A stretch of DNA of 64,000 nt from Prevotella sp. UBA2456 (GCA_002342415.1 DDPY01000054.1:37336-101335); one strand, 5' to 3'; numbered from the stretch's first letter, positions 22,267-30,759 are shown. Numbers and translations: made by a program. The notes: a model not told the origin generated them from the sequence alone.

Positions 22267-23298
22267 TTAGGCGTTCTGCTCCGACAGAGCCTGCTTGATT
22301 TTGGCCTCCAGCTCTTCGCAGAGTTCAGGATTGTCCTTCAGCAACAGTTTGACAGCATCGCGTCCTTGAGCCAGTTTCGAATCGCCGTAAGAGAACCACG
22401 AGCCGCTCTTCTTGATGATGTTGAACTCTGTGGCCAAGTCGACGATTTCGCCTATCTTCGAGATGCCTTCGCCAAAGATAATCTCGAACTCAGCCTTGCG
22501 GAAGGGAGGAGCCACCTTGTTCTTGACCACCTTGACCTTCGTGAGGTTGCCCAACACGTTGTCACCGTCCTTGACGGGCGTCGACTTGCGGACATCTATA
22601 CGGACAGACGCGTAGAACTTCAGGGCGTTACCGCCAGTAGTGGTCTCAGGGTTGCCAAACATCACGCCAATCTTCTCGCGCAGCTGGTTGATGAAGATGC
22701 AGGTGGTATTGGTCTTGGCAATAGTCGCTGTGAGCTTGCGGAGTGCCTGTGACATCAGTCGTGCATGCAGTCCGACTGCCGAGTCGCCCATGTCGCCCTC
22801 GATTTCCTTCTTGGGCGTCAGCGCAGCCACTGAGTCGACCACGAGGATGTCGATAGCGGAGGAGCGGATGAGCTGGTCGGCAATCTCTAAGGCCTGCTCA
22901 CCGTTGTCGGGCTGTGAGATATACAGGTTGTTGACATCGACGCCCAACTTCTCGGCATAGAAGCGGTCGAAGGCGTGCTCAGCATCGATGAAGGCTGCCA
23001 CACCGCCAGCCTTTTGTGCCTCAGCGATGGCATGAATGGCCAGCGTGGTCTTACCTGATGACTCTGGGCCGTATATCTCGATGATGCGTCCGCGCGGATA
23101 GCCTCCGACACCCAATGCCACATCCAGACCTATGGAGCCTGTGGGGATGACATCTACATTCTCAATTTTCTCGTCGCCCATCTTCATGATGCTGCCCTTG
23201 CCGAAGTCTTTCTCAATCTTCGCCAAGGCAGCCTGCAGGGCTTTCATCTTTTCCTGTTGCGGGCTCAGTGCCTCGCCAGTCTCTTCTTTTTTTGCCAT
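22267..23298 (-). CDS. recA: Recombinase RecA
   Basis: ATP-dependent strand-exchange protein for homologous recombination and SOS induction. The 343-residue product has the N-terminal helix, the Walker A motif GPESSGKTTL, VDSVAALTPK, the L1/L2 region including GNPETTTGGNALKFYASVRI, and a normal acidic-basic C-terminus. No promoter element is evident in the 73 bases upstream, which are filled by a short repeat, so it probably shares the transcript that starts before the DUF6621 gene. Confidence 0.98.
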   Translation of the reverse strand: MAKKEETGEALSPQQEKMKALQAALAKIEKDFGKGSIMKMGDEKIENVDVIPTGSIGLDVALGVGGYPRGRIIEIYGPESSGKTTLAIHAIAEAQKAGGVAAFIDAEHAFDRFYAEKLGVDVNNLYISQPDNGEQALEIADQLIRSSAIDILVVDSVAALTPKKEIEGDMGDSAVGLHARLMSQALRKLTATIAKTNTTCIFINQLREKIGVMFGNPETTTGGNALKFYASVRIDVRKSTPVKDGDNVLGNLTKVKVVKNKVAPPFRKAEFEIIFGEGISKIGEIVDLATEFNIIKKSGSWFSYGDSKLAQGRDAVKLLLKDNPELCEELEAKIKQALSEQNA

Positions 23299-23305
23299 CT
23301 TGTTT

Positions 23306-23372
23306 TATTTACTATTTGACGATTTACAATTTACTATTTATTCGCTATTTGACGATTTTTCAATTTTCAAAT
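23306..23372. repeat. Intergenic TTTACTATTTGACGA repeat
   Basis: Degenerate units of TTTACTATTTGACGATTTAC type between recA and the upstream gene. Related sequence at 24672-24740, inside mnmA at 32995-33028 and inside rsgA at 36276-36310. Confidence 0.8.
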
Positions 23373-24667
23373 TACAGCTCCAGGTCGCCGTCGTGGATTT
23401 CGTGCCAGGGGAGGCCCTGCTTGTTGAGCTCGTCCATGAAGGGATCGGGGTCGAACTCCTCGACATTATGCACGCCTGGCTTCTTCCACAGTCCTTTGCA
23501 GAACATCAGGGCTCCAATCATGGCGGGAACGCCTGTGGTGTACGAGACGCCCTGCATGCCCGTCTCCTCGTAGGCAGCACGGTGCGAGCAGTTGTTGTAG
23601 ACGTAGTAGGTGTGCTCCTTGCCGTCCTTGCCGATGCCTCGGATGCGACAGCCAATGGAGGTCTCGCCCTCGTAGTTCTCGCCCAGGTCCTGCGGGTTGG
23701 GCAGCACGGCCTTGAGGAACTGCAGGGGGACGATTTTGACCTTGACTTTATTAGAGGTGAGAGGTGAGAGGTGAGCGGTAAGAGAAGTGTCTGCAAGTTC
23801 TGCCTCGTAGACTACCTCGTCGATGCGGCTCATGCCGATGTTCTGAATCACCTCGAGGTGCTTGAGATACTGCTGTCCGAAGGTCATCCAGAAGCGTGCG
23901 CGACGGATGGTGGGATAGTTGATGACGAGCGACTCTATCTCCTCGTGGTGCAGCAGGTAGCTGTCGCGCGGTCCGATGTTGGGGTAGGTGAGCGACTTGT
24001 GAATCTCCAGTGGTTCCGTCTCCACCCACTTGCCGTCCTCCCAGTAGAGTCCCTTCTGGGTAATCTCGCGGATGTTGATCTCTGGGTTGAAGTTGGTGGC
24101 GAAGGCCTTGTGGTGGTCGCCCGCATTGCAGTCCACGATGTCGAGATACTGTATCTCCTTGAAGTGGTGCTTGGCGGCGTATGCCGTATAGATGCTGGTG
24201 ACGCCAGGGTCGAAGCCGCATCCGAGGATGGCGGTTAGTCCGGCCTGCTCGAAGCGTTCGCGGTAGGCCCACTGCCAGGAGTATTCGAAGTGAGCCTCGT
24301 CCTTGGGCTCATAGTTGGCCGTGTCGAGATAGGAGCATCCGCATGCCAGACAAGCCTCCATGATGGTGAGGTCCTGATAGGGCAGCGCGAGGTTGATGAC
24401 CAGGTCGGGCTTATAGCTCGAGAAGAGTGCCTTGAGCTGTTCCACGTCGTCGGCATCCACCTGTGCGGTCTGGATTTTTAGAGGTGAGTGGTTAGGGGTA
24501 AGAGGTGAGAGAATACCTTTTTCCTCTATCGCCTTCACTATCGCGTCGCATTTCTCCTTGCGGCGGCTGGCAATCATGAACTCTGTAAACACGTCAGCAT
24601 TCTGTGCAATCTTGAATGCTGCTACTGTGGCGACGCCTCCAGCGCCAATCATTAATACTCTGCTCAT
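23372..24667 (-). CDS. Carboxynorspermidine synthase (saccharopine dehydrogenase family)
   Basis: NAD(P)H-dependent enzyme that condenses aspartate semialdehyde with a diamine on the alternative (nor)spermidine route common in gut Bacteroidales. The 431-residue product begins MSRVLMIGAGGVATVAAFKI, a Rossmann nucleotide-binding motif, and includes SYLDTANYEPKDEAHFEYSW, GCGFDPGVTSIYTAYA and NIGPRDSYLLHHEE. Two short insertions, residues about 53-63 and 295-306, are built from an in-frame GAGGTGAGA-type repeat. Lies between DUF6621 and recA, probably in one transcript. Confidence 0.88.
   Translation of the reverse strand: MSRVLMIGAGGVATVAAFKIAQNADVFTEFMIASRRKEKCDAIVKAIEEKGILSPLTPNHSPLKIQTAQVDADDVEQLKALFSSYKPDLVINLALPYQDLTIMEACLACGCSYLDTANYEPKDEAHFEYSWQWAYRERFEQAGLTAILGCGFDPGVTSIYTAYAAKHHFKEIQYLDIVDCNAGDHHKAFATNFNPEINIREITQKGLYWEDGKWVETEPLEIHKSLTYPNIGPRDSYLLHHEEIESLVINYPTIRRARFWMTFGQQYLKHLEVIQNIGMSRIDEVVYEAELADTSLTAHLSPLTSNKVKVKIVPLQFLKAVLPNPQDLGENYEGETSIGCRIRGIGKDGKEHTYYVYNNCSHRAAYEETGMQGVSYTTGVPAMIGALMFCKGLWKKPGVHNVEEFDPDPFMDELNKQGLPWHEIHDGDLEL
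23752..23786 (-). repeat. In-frame AGAGGTGAG repeat in carboxynorspermidine synthase, copy 1
   Basis: Three to four units of AGAGGTGAG (plus strand) encoding SLTAHLSPLTS. Confidence 0.8.
24480..24512 (-). repeat. In-frame AGAGGTGAG repeat in carboxynorspermidine synthase, copy 2
   Basis: Degenerate units of the same family encoding LSPLTPNHSPL. Confidence 0.75.
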
Positions 24668-24671
24668 CTTT

Positions 24672-24740
24672 GTGATTTACTATTTGACGATTTACTATTT
24701 ACTATTTACTATTTATTTACTGTTTGACGATTTACTATTT
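24672..24740. repeat. Intergenic TTTACTATTTGACGA repeat
   Basis: At least five TTTACTATT units and two TTTGACGATTTAC units; the last bases reach the stop of the DUF6621 gene. Confidence 0.85.
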
Positions 24741-25365
24741 ACTCTTTCAGTTCATTGGCACTGATGCCGAGTGCGGCCATTAGCGAGTATCCCAGTATCT
24801 CCTGGCGGAAGGCTCCTCCCTCCAAGGGCTGCATGGTAAGCAGGGTGTAGTGCTTGTCTGGGTCGGCTTTGCGCAGTGTCGCGCGTACATTATTATATAT
24901 ATGTTCGCAGTCGGGGATGATGATGAGTCGGCGCACTTCTGCTGCATTGCTGATAATCTGCAGCGAGTCGGTGAAGAGGTCGTCCATCGTCACCATATCC
25001 TCTACGGGCACGCAGCTGATAAGGAACTCGCCCAGCGGCCCAGCGAAGGCCTTGCCGTCGAGGTCGGCGAAGGCCGAGGGTTGGAAGTTGCTCATTGCGG
25101 GCTGCTTGTGCAGCAGGATGACTTGGAGCTGGGGGGTGGAGTGGGTGGAGTGGGTGTCGTGGGTGATGTGGGTGTCGTGGGGGGAGGGGGACTGAGGGCG
25201 GAGGCCTCCGTCCAAAGCAACGCACTCCAGCCATCGAGCCATATCGGCCTGCGGAATCCTGCGCCCAAGCATGCGCTCAAAGTTCACAATGAGGTCAAAA
25301 GCCACCTTGTCAACATAGTCTGCGTCTACGAGAATGATGTTTTCGCTCCATTTCGTTTCTTTCAT
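24739..25365 (-). CDS. DUF6621 family protein
   Basis: A 208-residue cytosolic protein conserved in Bacteroidales, function unknown. Recognisable parts are NIILVDADYVDKVAFDLIVN, ERMLGRRIPQADMARWLECV and the C-terminal LGYSLMAALGISANELKE. Residues about 59-79 are an added His/Thr/Ser-rich run (HDTHITHDTHSTHS) encoded by an in-frame GTGGGTGTC-type repeat. The ATG at 25365 lies four bases after a TACCTTTG promoter, so translation may be leaderless. First gene of a probable operon with carboxynorspermidine synthase and recA. Confidence 0.75.
   Translation of the reverse strand: MKETKWSENIILVDADYVDKVAFDLIVNFERMLGRRIPQADMARWLECVALDGGLRPQSPSPHDTHITHDTHSTHSTPQLQVILLHKQPAMSNFQPSAFADLDGKAFAGPLGEFLISCVPVEDMVTMDDLFTDSLQIISNAAEVRRLIIIPDCEHIYNNVRATLRKADPDKHYTLLTMQPLEGGAFRQEILGYSLMAALGISANELKE
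25130..25191 (-). repeat. In-frame GTGGGTGTC/GTGGAGTGG repeat in the DUF6621 gene
   Basis: About seven G-rich 9-bp units, in frame, adding roughly 20 residues. Confidence 0.8.
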
Positions 25366-25369
25366 GCTA

Positions 25370-25377
25370 CAAAGGTA
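25370..25377 (-). promoter_or_regulatory. Promoter of the DUF6621-recA operon (TACCTTTG)
   Basis: Exact TAnnTTTG on the minus strand with four bases (TAGC) before the ATG. Confidence 0.65.
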
Positions 25378-25427
25378 CAAAATATAATTAAGAATAGAAA
25401 AACAAAAAGGAATAAAAAAACAAAAAA

Positions 25428-25452
25428 CCGCGCCCTCCTGTTGGGGGCACGG
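25428..25452 (-). terminator. Terminator of the 34-aa acidic protein gene
   Basis: CCGTGCCC/GGGCGCGG stem (one G-U pair) followed on the minus strand by a T-rich run. Confidence 0.75.
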
Positions 25453-25474
25453 TAGATTTCTCTGTTTAGTAAAA

Positions 25475-25579
25475 TTAGTTGTACCAGATGTTTGCGTTGT
25501 AGTGCATGAATCTGTCGTCGTCGTTGTACTGGTTGTCCAGCTCGTACTCTTCTTCGTTGTACATCTTCTGAGTCTTCAT
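25475..25579 (-). CDS. Small acidic protein, 34 aa
   Basis: Frame MKTQKMYNEEEYELDNQYND then DDRFMHYNANIWYN. Rich in Asp, Glu, Asn and Tyr. It has a complete expression unit: TATATTTG promoter 52 bases upstream, an unusually good ribosome site (GGAGGG seven bases before the ATG) and a terminator 23 bases after the stop. No family recognised; cytosolic by composition. Confidence 0.65.
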   Translation of the reverse strand: MKTQKMYNEEEYELDNQYNDDDRFMHYNANIWYN

Positions 25580-25630
25580 AGTCTTGCCCTCCAAATATTT
25601 TAGTTAGTTAGTATTTTTAGTTCTACGCTG

Positions 25631-25638
25631 CAAATATA
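25631..25638 (-). promoter_or_regulatory. Promoter of the small acidic protein gene (TATATTTG)
   Basis: TAnnTTTG on the minus strand. The rest of 25640-25742 shows no gene. Confidence 0.6.
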
Positions 25639-25742
25639 ATAAATAGTTTCGTAATTTGCAAATTTTTCCGATACTTTTTTCAGTTTTTCTGGTAAAATGG
25701 AAACAAATTGTATAAGTATGCGCGGTAAAGGGTAGTCAGTAT

Positions 25743-25785
25743 GAAAAAGATCGAGGCTGCCTCCCAAAGGAAAGGACAGCCTCGA
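25743..25785 (-). terminator. Terminator of the exported protein gene
   Basis: TCGAGGCTG/CAGCCTCGA 9-bp stem with a T-run on the minus strand, about 100 bases after the stop. Confidence 0.8.
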
Positions 25786-25883
25786 CGGTTATCGCTTGTT
25801 AGAATGTCTTCTTACTTTTGAATCATCTTGACCTAAGGTCGAGGTCGTTCACGTTCGGCAATGAGAGCAGGCTCTCGTTGCTC

Positions 25884-26966
25884 TTACTTAATCACGACCT
25901 TCTTTCCGTTCTGAATCACTACGCCCTTGAAACTCTTGTCAACCTTCTGGCCAGCGAGGTTGTAGATGGGAGCGTCAGCGTTCTCAGCGGCAGCCTTTAC
26001 AGTGCTGATGGCAGTCTCGCCGCCATAATCCTTAATGGACTTGCCTGAATAGAACTTTACTCCTTGGAATCCAATCTGCCAGTTCTTACCAAATATATAA
26101 TAGGTTTCACCTACTTTGGCATCAAATACAAACCATATAAATTTTCTTGAATTCAGAATACTTGCAGATTTTGGTTCATTGGTTGTAGGATCAGTCCAAG
26201 TGTAGTCTGTGGTGGTACCAATTAAGTAATTTTCTACAGGCATCGAATTAACAAAGACCCAAGAGTTGTCAGAATTCTTAAGATTTTGTGCGTAGCCTTC
26301 TATTTTATATTCTGTTGTATTGTTGTCTTCTGTCCATACTAAAGCTTTTTTATCGCTTTCTCTAGCGATATATAACTGGCGAGTATCGCCAGCTTGTACA
26401 AAGCAGCCAATCTTGATAACGCCAGCTGTTGTTGTTGTAGCCTTGATGTATGCACCACTTGCAGGTAGTCCTAAAGAACCATCAGGATTGTAGTATGTCC
26501 AGCCGTCAGTGTCGCCATCACCTTTGAATCCAGGATAATATCTGTCTGCAAAACCATCGTCAGCATTCCAAAATTGTTTTGATACAAAAGTTGTATAAGG
26601 TACACCAGTACCGATTACTGGATAAAAGCCGTCACCCAATGTAGGCTGTGACTCTTTGTTGTTTCCTCCGACTTTAAAGGAAGCATTATTCCAACCAGCA
26701 TCGGGCCATTTGTCTGGGGTAAGACCTGCAGCACCTCCGTCTGCAGAACCAATCTCCTTTGGGTCTTTACTTGCTACATATTCAAGTTTGATAGGACTTT
26801 GGTCAATGGTTGCAATGAGGTTAGTTCCGCTTGCTACTGCCCCAGTAAATTCAGCGGCCTGTGTCCCACCTGGAGCGGCTACATAATCCACGTCGGCAGT
26901 CCATTCTTGTGCATTCACACTCATAGCTGCGAGAGCTACTGAAATCAGCGTAAAGATTTTCTTCAT
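25884..26966 (-). CDS. Exported protein of unknown function with C-terminal sorting-like domain
   Basis: A 360-residue secreted protein with signal peptide MKKIFTLISVALAAMSVNA-Q. The middle is a beta-rich, Thr/Gly/Asn-rich region I do not recognise. The last 40 residues (ADAPIYNLAGQKVDKSFKGV then VIQNGKKVVIK) match the short C-terminal module repeatedly seen in Prevotella secreted proteins, related to type IX secretion sorting signals. Likely surface-attached or secreted. Promoter TATATTTG at 27016-27023; own terminator. Confidence 0.65.
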   Translation of the reverse strand: MKKIFTLISVALAAMSVNAQEWTADVDYVAAPGGTQAAEFTGAVASGTNLIATIDQSPIKLEYVASKDPKEIGSADGGAAGLTPDKWPDAGWNNASFKVGGNNKESQPTLGDGFYPVIGTGVPYTTFVSKQFWNADDGFADRYYPGFKGDGDTDGWTYYNPDGSLGLPASGAYIKATTTTAGVIKIGCFVQAGDTRQLYIARESDKKALVWTEDNNTTEYKIEGYAQNLKNSDNSWVFVNSMPVENYLIGTTTDYTWTDPTTNEPKSASILNSRKFIWFVFDAKVGETYYIFGKNWQIGFQGVKFYSGKSIKDYGGETAISTVKAAAENADAPIYNLAGQKVDKSFKGVVIQNGKKVVIK

Positions 26967-27015
26967 AATCGTTCGTTTTTATTTGTTAGTACTATATTAA
27001 ATAATTTTCTGCCTG

Positions 27016-27023
27016 CAAATATA
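27016..27023 (-). promoter_or_regulatory. Promoter of the exported protein gene (TATATTTG)
   Basis: TAnnTTTG on the minus strand, 49 bases before the ATG. Confidence 0.6.
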
Positions 27024-27077
27024 GGGGTTTTCTTCGAAATCTCCAAATTTTTTGCCAATTAGTTGTAAAAAAGACGC

Positions 27078-27755
27078 TTATTCTGCCGTTTTGTCATCAT
27101 CCGTACGACGAATCCACACTTTGTGCGAGTGGGAACCGCGCGTGGTGATGCCTGTCGTGGGGTCGTTCGCCAGTTGTCGCAGGTCCTTCGATGCCATCGA
27201 GCGGCTCTGGCTGGTGGCGCTGGCATAGTCGGCGAGGGTCATGTATCCCTGGCGGTCGATGACGTCGAGGGCCTTGCTTATGCGCTCGTCGCGGCTGTCG
27301 CTGGTCTTGCAGGGCACCACGATGTCTCTCTCCGCGCGCTCGAAGGTGGCTTCCCTGTTCATCTGCTCCAGCAGCTTGGGGTCGGGCTTGAAGTTGATGC
27401 CCTTGATGTAGACGTGTCTGTATTTGTTCCTTGGCTTGCTGTCGTCGTCGCTGTCCTTTTGTTTCATGGCGGCGGCCTCGCTGGGTGTCGACGTGTCGAA
27501 GCCCAGCGCCAGCGAGAACACGCCCAGCCCGTCGATCTTGATGTTGTGGCCCAGGGGCATCCAGCTTTTCATCGTAGTCACCAGCGCGTCCATCACGCCT
27601 CGGATGGTGCCCTCGCTGAAGCTTCCGCCGTAGTCGCGCATGTGGCGTACGACGGTGTCGAAGTCGTGCAGCGAGTAGGTCTGCATGCGTGGATATACCT
27701 TCTTCTTTCCGTCGCCCATCTCCTCGCTCATCTCTTGTAGTACATAGTTTGGCAT
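27078..27755 (-). CDS. HU-family DNA-binding protein with C-terminal winged-helix-like extension
   Basis: A 225-residue Bacteroidales HU-related protein. Residues about 45-90 (SEGTIRGVMDALVTTMKSWM then PLGHNIKIDGLGVFSLALGF) carry the HU fold with its GxGxF turn. The C-terminal part (ISKALDVIDRQGYMTLADYA then SATSQSRSMASKDLRQLAND) looks like a DeoR-type winged helix, so it may bind specific DNA. Its roughly 150-nt leader contains four tandem 21-bp units, a plausible autoregulatory target. Confidence 0.78.
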   Translation of the reverse strand: MPNYVLQEMSEEMGDGKKKVYPRMQTYSLHDFDTVVRHMRDYGGSFSEGTIRGVMDALVTTMKSWMPLGHNIKIDGLGVFSLALGFDTSTPSEAAAMKQKDSDDDSKPRNKYRHVYIKGINFKPDPKLLEQMNREATFERAERDIVVPCKTSDSRDERISKALDVIDRQGYMTLADYASATSQSRSMASKDLRQLANDPTTGITTRGSHSHKVWIRRTDDDKTAE

Positions 27756-27820
27756 AGTCTCTTGATGTTTATTTTCTTTGTTCTCTGTTTATTTGTTTTT
27801 TCCTGCCTGTGTAAGTTCTG

Positions 27821-27904
27821 TACCCAACTTGGAAACATGTGTCTACAAGTTGGAAACATGTGTCGCCAACTTGGCTACAGGTGTTTCTAAGTTGGAAACA
27901 TAAC
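27821..27904 (-). repeat. Four 21-bp tandem units in the leader of the HU-like gene
   Basis: Units start at 27821, 27842, 27863 and 27884, each centred on CAACTTGG/CAAGTTGG followed by AAACATGTG. On the RNA, alternate CCAACUU and AAGUUGG segments can pair into two 7-bp stem-loops. The remainder of 27756-28053 holds no gene. Confidence 0.85.
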
Positions 27905-27915
27905 TTTCCACGCTG

Positions 27916-27923
27916 CAAAGATA
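27916..27923 (-). promoter_or_regulatory. Promoter of the HU-like gene (TATCTTTG)
   Basis: Exact TAnnTTTG on the minus strand just upstream of the 21-bp repeats, which are therefore transcribed. Confidence 0.65.
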
Positions 27924-28053
27924 CATTTTTCTTTCGAGACGGCAAAATTTCCAGCGAATTATTTGCACAGGCGATAAGTCGGCCCTGATGGTGTGACAAA
28001 TGGCGGGCTCGTTCGTCGTATATTATAAATTAGGTGTAAAAATATAGAACGAT

Positions 28054-30738
28054 ATGAAAAAAACAATGATCATGATGCTGGCTGCCGTGCTGTGCTACGC
28101 CTCGGCATTAGCCCAGCGGACGCTGACTGTAGCGAAGGACGGCAGCGGCGACTATGCTACGATTCAGGCCGCTGTCGATGCGGTGGCCGAGGGTGAGGAG
28201 GCTACTATCCACATTAAGGCAGGAACATACGAGGAAATGGTGAAGATAGGCAAGCGCACCAGTCCCTCGACGAAGCGCATCTCGCTGATAGGCGAGGGCA
28301 TGGGCTCGACCGTCATCACGGCTGCCAACGGCAAGAATACCATTGGCAATGGCAAGGACGTGCGCGACTATGCCACGCTGGGCATCTTTGCCCCCCACTT
28401 CTATGCCCAGGGCATCACCATCCGGAATACGGGCGGCAAGGCTGCCGGACAGGCGCTGGCCGTGCATGTGGACGGCGACTGCGCCACGTTCTACCGCTGC
28501 CGCATAGCAGGCTATCAGGACACCCACCGCACGAAGAAGGAGACGCGCAGCTACTATAAGGAATGTACCATCGAGGGTGCCACCGACTTTATCTATGCTG
28601 GCGGCACATGCTGGTTTGAGCGCTGCACGCTGCACTGCGTGGCAGCGGGCTATATCACTGCCCCAGAGGATATTACCGTCAGCACCACTGCCTCGGACGG
28701 CACAAAGCTTTGGCTGGGATTCATCTTCAACGAGTGCGAGGTGACCAAGGGTGCCGATGTCAAGGACAACTCGGTGGCGCTGGGCCGCTGCTGGGGTGCG
28801 GAGCAGTGCGGCTCGCTGTTCATGAACTGCCAGCTGGGCAGCGCCATCAAGGCGGCAGGCTGGGAGACGATGGGCGGCAACGACGGCTCGAAGTCCTACT
28901 ATGCCGAGTATAAGAGCAGGAGCGGCAGAGCGCTGGCAGACGTGTCGAAGCGCATCAGTTGGAGCCACCAGCTGACGGAGGCCGACTACGAGAAGGTGAA
29001 CACGTGGGCCAAGGTGGACGTCCTCTTCCGCAGCGTCAAGACGGACAGGGAGCCCTTCGACCCGGAGGCCGTCATTGCCGCCAAGATGACCACCGCCGAC
29101 TATGCCCCATTGGAGCAGAAACTGCTGGCCTTCCCTACGGCACGCGGCTTTGGCAAGTATGTCACGGGCGGACGAGGCTGCAAGGTGGTCGAGGTGACCA
29201 ATCTCGACGACAACCCCTCGAATCCCTCCGAGGGCTCGCTGCGCTGGGCGCTCACGGTGGCAGGCAAGGAGAATGCCACCATCGTCTTCCGCGTGAGCGG
29301 CGTCATCAAGTTAGGCATCAATGCCCAGAAGAAGCGCGAGATGCGCGCCAACCTGAAGAATGTCACCATCGCCGGACAGACGGCTCCTGGCGAGGGCATC
29401 CTCATTCGTGGCGGCAAGATGAATTTTGGCGGCTCCAACAATGTCATCATCCGCAACCTGCGCTTCCGCGTGGGCGACATCGACGAGGCCGACCTGGCCA
29501 AGGCTACGGACAGCCGCTTCATTGCGGGTGCCGGCTTCGGACTGGAGAATGCCAGCAACATCATCATCGACCACTGCTGCTTCGGATGGAGCGGCGAGGA
29601 GAATATGACGATGTACGACAACCACTTCACCACCGTACAGTGGTGCATCATCCACGAGGGACTCTACGATGCAGGCCACCAGAAAGGCAGTCGCAGCTAC
29701 GCCAACCAGTGGGGCGGCTCGCCAGCCACGTATCACCATAACCTGCTGGCGCACAACTATAACCGCAGCTCGCGACTGAACGGCGCCTCCAGCACGACGG
29801 AAGACCGCAACGTCTTCATGGAGTATATGAATAATGTGAACTACAACTGGGGCAAGAAGAACTCCTGCTATGGCGGCGAGAACGAGGCTGGCACCTACAG
29901 CTCGCACGAGTGCAACTTCGTGGGCAACTACTACAAACCCGGCCCCTCGACACCCAGTGGCAGCTACTTCATGGAGATGTCGGCTGCCCGTAGCGGCAAG
30001 TCGCTCAACCCCAATCCCTCGCGCTGGTATCTCGCTGACAACGTGATGGAGGGCAGCACCAGCGCCACCAGCGACAACTGGAGCGCCATCCATAACAACA
30101 CCTCCTACAAGGTGGCAGACATGAAGTCGGAGTCGCTCCTCTATCCCTCTGCTGACGTGACCCGTCTGGACAAGTGCAAGTTCGACGACTATGACCGCTA
30201 TCGCACCCCCACAGAGAGCGCCGAGGCCGCCTATGAGCACGTGTTGGAGCAGGCTGGCACCATCTGTCGCGACCAGACGGAACGGCGCATCGTCAACGAG
30301 GTGCGCAACAAGACGGCTCAGTATAAGGGCACGGCTCTCAACAAGGCAGGATTCATCGACTCGCCTGACGATGCCGAGGGTTGGCCCGCCTACGCTGAGG
30401 CTGCACCCGTGACAGACAACGACCACGACGGAATGGCCGACGACTGGGAGCTGGCTCACGGGCTGAACCCCGCCAACGCGGAGGACGGCCAGCAGGTAGC
30501 ATCTGCTGAGGGCTATACGGCGCTGGAGGTCTATCTGAACAGTCTGATGGGCGAGAAGATTGAGATGACTACGACAGCCATCCGCACCATCCATGCAAAG
30601 GCTGCTGGCGAGGTGGTCGGACGCGAGTATTTCACTGCCGACGGGCGGCAGACGAGCCGCCTGCAACACGGACTGAACATCGTCCGCGAGCGGATGGCCG
30701 ACGGCTCTGTACGAACAGTAAAGGTAATGACGAGATAG
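28054..30738 (+). CDS. Bifunctional pectin methylesterase (CE8) - pectate lyase (PL1), exported
   Basis: Removes methyl groups from homogalacturonan, then cleaves it by beta-elimination. The 894-residue product has a signal peptide (MKKTMIMMLAAVLCYASALA-Q). Residues about 22-340 are CE8 with GYQDTHR, DFIYAGG (usually DFIFG) and LGRCWG. Residues about 350-830 are a PL1-type beta-helix with VTIAGQTAPGEGILIRGGK and IIIDHCCFGWSGEENMTMYD, ending in a Ca-binding DNDHDGMADDWE segment. The last 45 residues resemble a secretion-sorting domain. The PL1 half is closely similar to the next gene. Confidence 0.93.
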   Translation: MKKTMIMMLAAVLCYASALAQRTLTVAKDGSGDYATIQAAVDAVAEGEEATIHIKAGTYEEMVKIGKRTSPSTKRISLIGEGMGSTVITAANGKNTIGNGKDVRDYATLGIFAPHFYAQGITIRNTGGKAAGQALAVHVDGDCATFYRCRIAGYQDTHRTKKETRSYYKECTIEGATDFIYAGGTCWFERCTLHCVAAGYITAPEDITVSTTASDGTKLWLGFIFNECEVTKGADVKDNSVALGRCWGAEQCGSLFMNCQLGSAIKAAGWETMGGNDGSKSYYAEYKSRSGRALADVSKRISWSHQLTEADYEKVNTWAKVDVLFRSVKTDREPFDPEAVIAAKMTTADYAPLEQKLLAFPTARGFGKYVTGGRGCKVVEVTNLDDNPSNPSEGSLRWALTVAGKENATIVFRVSGVIKLGINAQKKREMRANLKNVTIAGQTAPGEGILIRGGKMNFGGSNNVIIRNLRFRVGDIDEADLAKATDSRFIAGAGFGLENASNIIIDHCCFGWSGEENMTMYDNHFTTVQWCIIHEGLYDAGHQKGSRSYANQWGGSPATYHHNLLAHNYNRSSRLNGASSTTEDRNVFMEYMNNVNYNWGKKNSCYGGENEAGTYSSHECNFVGNYYKPGPSTPSGSYFMEMSAARSGKSLNPNPSRWYLADNVMEGSTSATSDNWSAIHNNTSYKVADMKSESLLYPSADVTRLDKCKFDDYDRYRTPTESAEAAYEHVLEQAGTICRDQTERRIVNEVRNKTAQYKGTALNKAGFIDSPDDAEGWPAYAEAAPVTDNDHDGMADDWELAHGLNPANAEDGQQVASAEGYTALEVYLNSLMGEKIEMTTTAIRTIHAKAAGEVVGREYFTADGRQTSRLQHGLNIVRERMADGSVRTVKVMTR

Positions 30739-30759
30739 TTGACAGTTGATAGTTGAAAG
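30739..30759. repeat. Short TTGACAGTTGATAGTTG spacer
   Basis: The 21-base gap between the two lyase genes is one degenerate copy of the GTTGACAGTTGA repeat family that is also in rsmA and mnmA. Confidence 0.6.

Noticed and set aside
25741..25820. A short plus-strand frame beginning ATGAAAAAGATCGAGG
   Set aside because: It coincides with the terminator hairpin of the minus-strand gene and has no promoter.
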